Of a DNA stretch of 6,391 nucleotides, positions 6,240 through 6,391 are shown piece after piece (the first letter of the stretch is position 1; the number at the start of each line of letters is the position of its first letter). The DNA comes from Candidatus Kaiserbacteria bacterium (lineage in GTDB: Bacteria > Patescibacteriota > Minisyncoccia > Phycocordibacterales > UBA918): the NCBI GenBank assembly GCA_003245875.1, contig QKBW01000016.1, positions 1 through 6,391 of the forward strand, read 5' to 3'. The notes beneath the pieces were generated by a model. The model made no database searches. It had not been told where the DNA came from and was given only the letters and a program-made list of their open reading frames with translations. A program made the translations under genes and the position numbers.

Positions 6240-6323
6240 AAAAGTCTGTTTTGCTCACCGTCTCATCCGCGCTTCGCGCACAAGTTTGGGGAAGGATTCG
6301 ACAGAGAGCAAAACAGACTTTTT
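6240..6323 (+). terminator. Operon-end hairpin with 17-bp perfect stem and T run
   Basis: Positions 6240-6256 and 6306-6322 are perfect reverse complements (17 bp), and the right arm ends in five T (6319-6323), as in an intrinsic terminator. The 49-base region between the arms is itself partly paired: 6260-6262 with 6300-6302, 6265-6268 with 6294-6297, and an inner GCGC-TTC-GCGC hairpin at 6269-6279. The left arm starts with AAAA, so the reverse strand also shows a stem ending in T's and the element could stop transcription from both sides. It begins 8 bases after the pilC stop. The loop is much longer than in ordinary terminators, so a palindromic repeat or a structured small RNA is an alternative reading. 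Confidence 0.65.
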
Positions 6324-6391
6324 GTATGTCGTTTATTATTGTGAGTAAGGCCACTGTAAACCATTCACAAAAAAGCCGGTGGTAATACAGT
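6324..6391. other. Intergenic tail of the window, no gene seen
   Basis: No convincing reading frame begins here. Two small inverted repeats are visible: 6339-6346 with 6363-6370 (8 bp including one G-T pair) and 6353-6358 with 6386-6391 (6 bp perfect), the latter extended by 6360-6363 with 6380-6383. They overlap and could not both form fully. The stretch AAAAAAGCCGGTGGT (6369-6383) also looks like the left arm of a terminator hairpin whose right arm would lie beyond the window. Any downstream gene starts outside the window. Confidence 0.35.

Noticed and set aside
6079..6354. Open frame on the reverse strand over the pilC end and the hairpin
   Set aside because: It lies mostly antisense to a well-supported pilC, runs through the terminator hairpin and shows no recognisable domain.
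6375..6391. GCCGGTGGTAATACAGT resembles the conserved 16S rRNA stretch GCCGCGGTAATAC
   Set aside because: Only a short imperfect similarity, with no matching rRNA sequence before it; an rRNA gene is not supported.

Overview
The window is one strand-uniform block of a type IV pilus (T4P) assembly operon. Seven genes all read on the + strand and fill positions 6 to 6231. Gaps between genes are 2 to 16 bases, and one junction is a 4-base overlap. The order is pilN-like, pilO-like, a small membrane protein with a PilP-like C-terminal signature, the extension ATPase pilB, a stand-alone response-regulator receiver domain, the retraction ATPase pilT, and the platform protein pilC. A strong hairpin ending in a T run follows at 6240-6323. 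The last 68 bases are non-coding as far as can be seen.

The organism is most likely a member of the Candidate Phyla Radiation (Patescibacteria), probably the Parcubacteria side. This is inference from gene order and protein style, not from a database match. The supporting signs are a compact pilN-O-(small PilP-like)-B-receiver-T-C layout, no full-length PilP lipoprotein and no PilQ secretin in the window (which suits a cell without a classical outer membrane), a PilB whose CxxC metal knuckles are half lost, and starts with almost no Shine-Dalgarno sequence. Base composition is moderate, somewhat below 50% GC by eye. Six genes stop with TAA and one with TGA inside an ATGA overlap, so the standard bacterial code fits and TGA is a real stop here.

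Region by region: 6-1715 encodes three single-pass membrane proteins that should form the inner-membrane alignment complex. 1731-3578 encodes the polymerisation motor. 3575-3937 encodes a CheY-like receiver that is translationally coupled to pilB. 3940-5010 encodes the depolymerisation motor. 5023-6231 encodes the membrane platform on which both motors act. Expected partners outside the window are pilM (probably just upstream, since a TAA overlaps the pilN ATG), the major pilin, minor pilins and prepilin peptidase.

The features most worth a second look are the receiver domain between the two antagonistic motors, a TATAAT box placed for a leaderless transcript starting at that receiver gene, the degenerate zinc site of PilB, the minimal PilP-like protein, and the structured hairpin that ends the operon.
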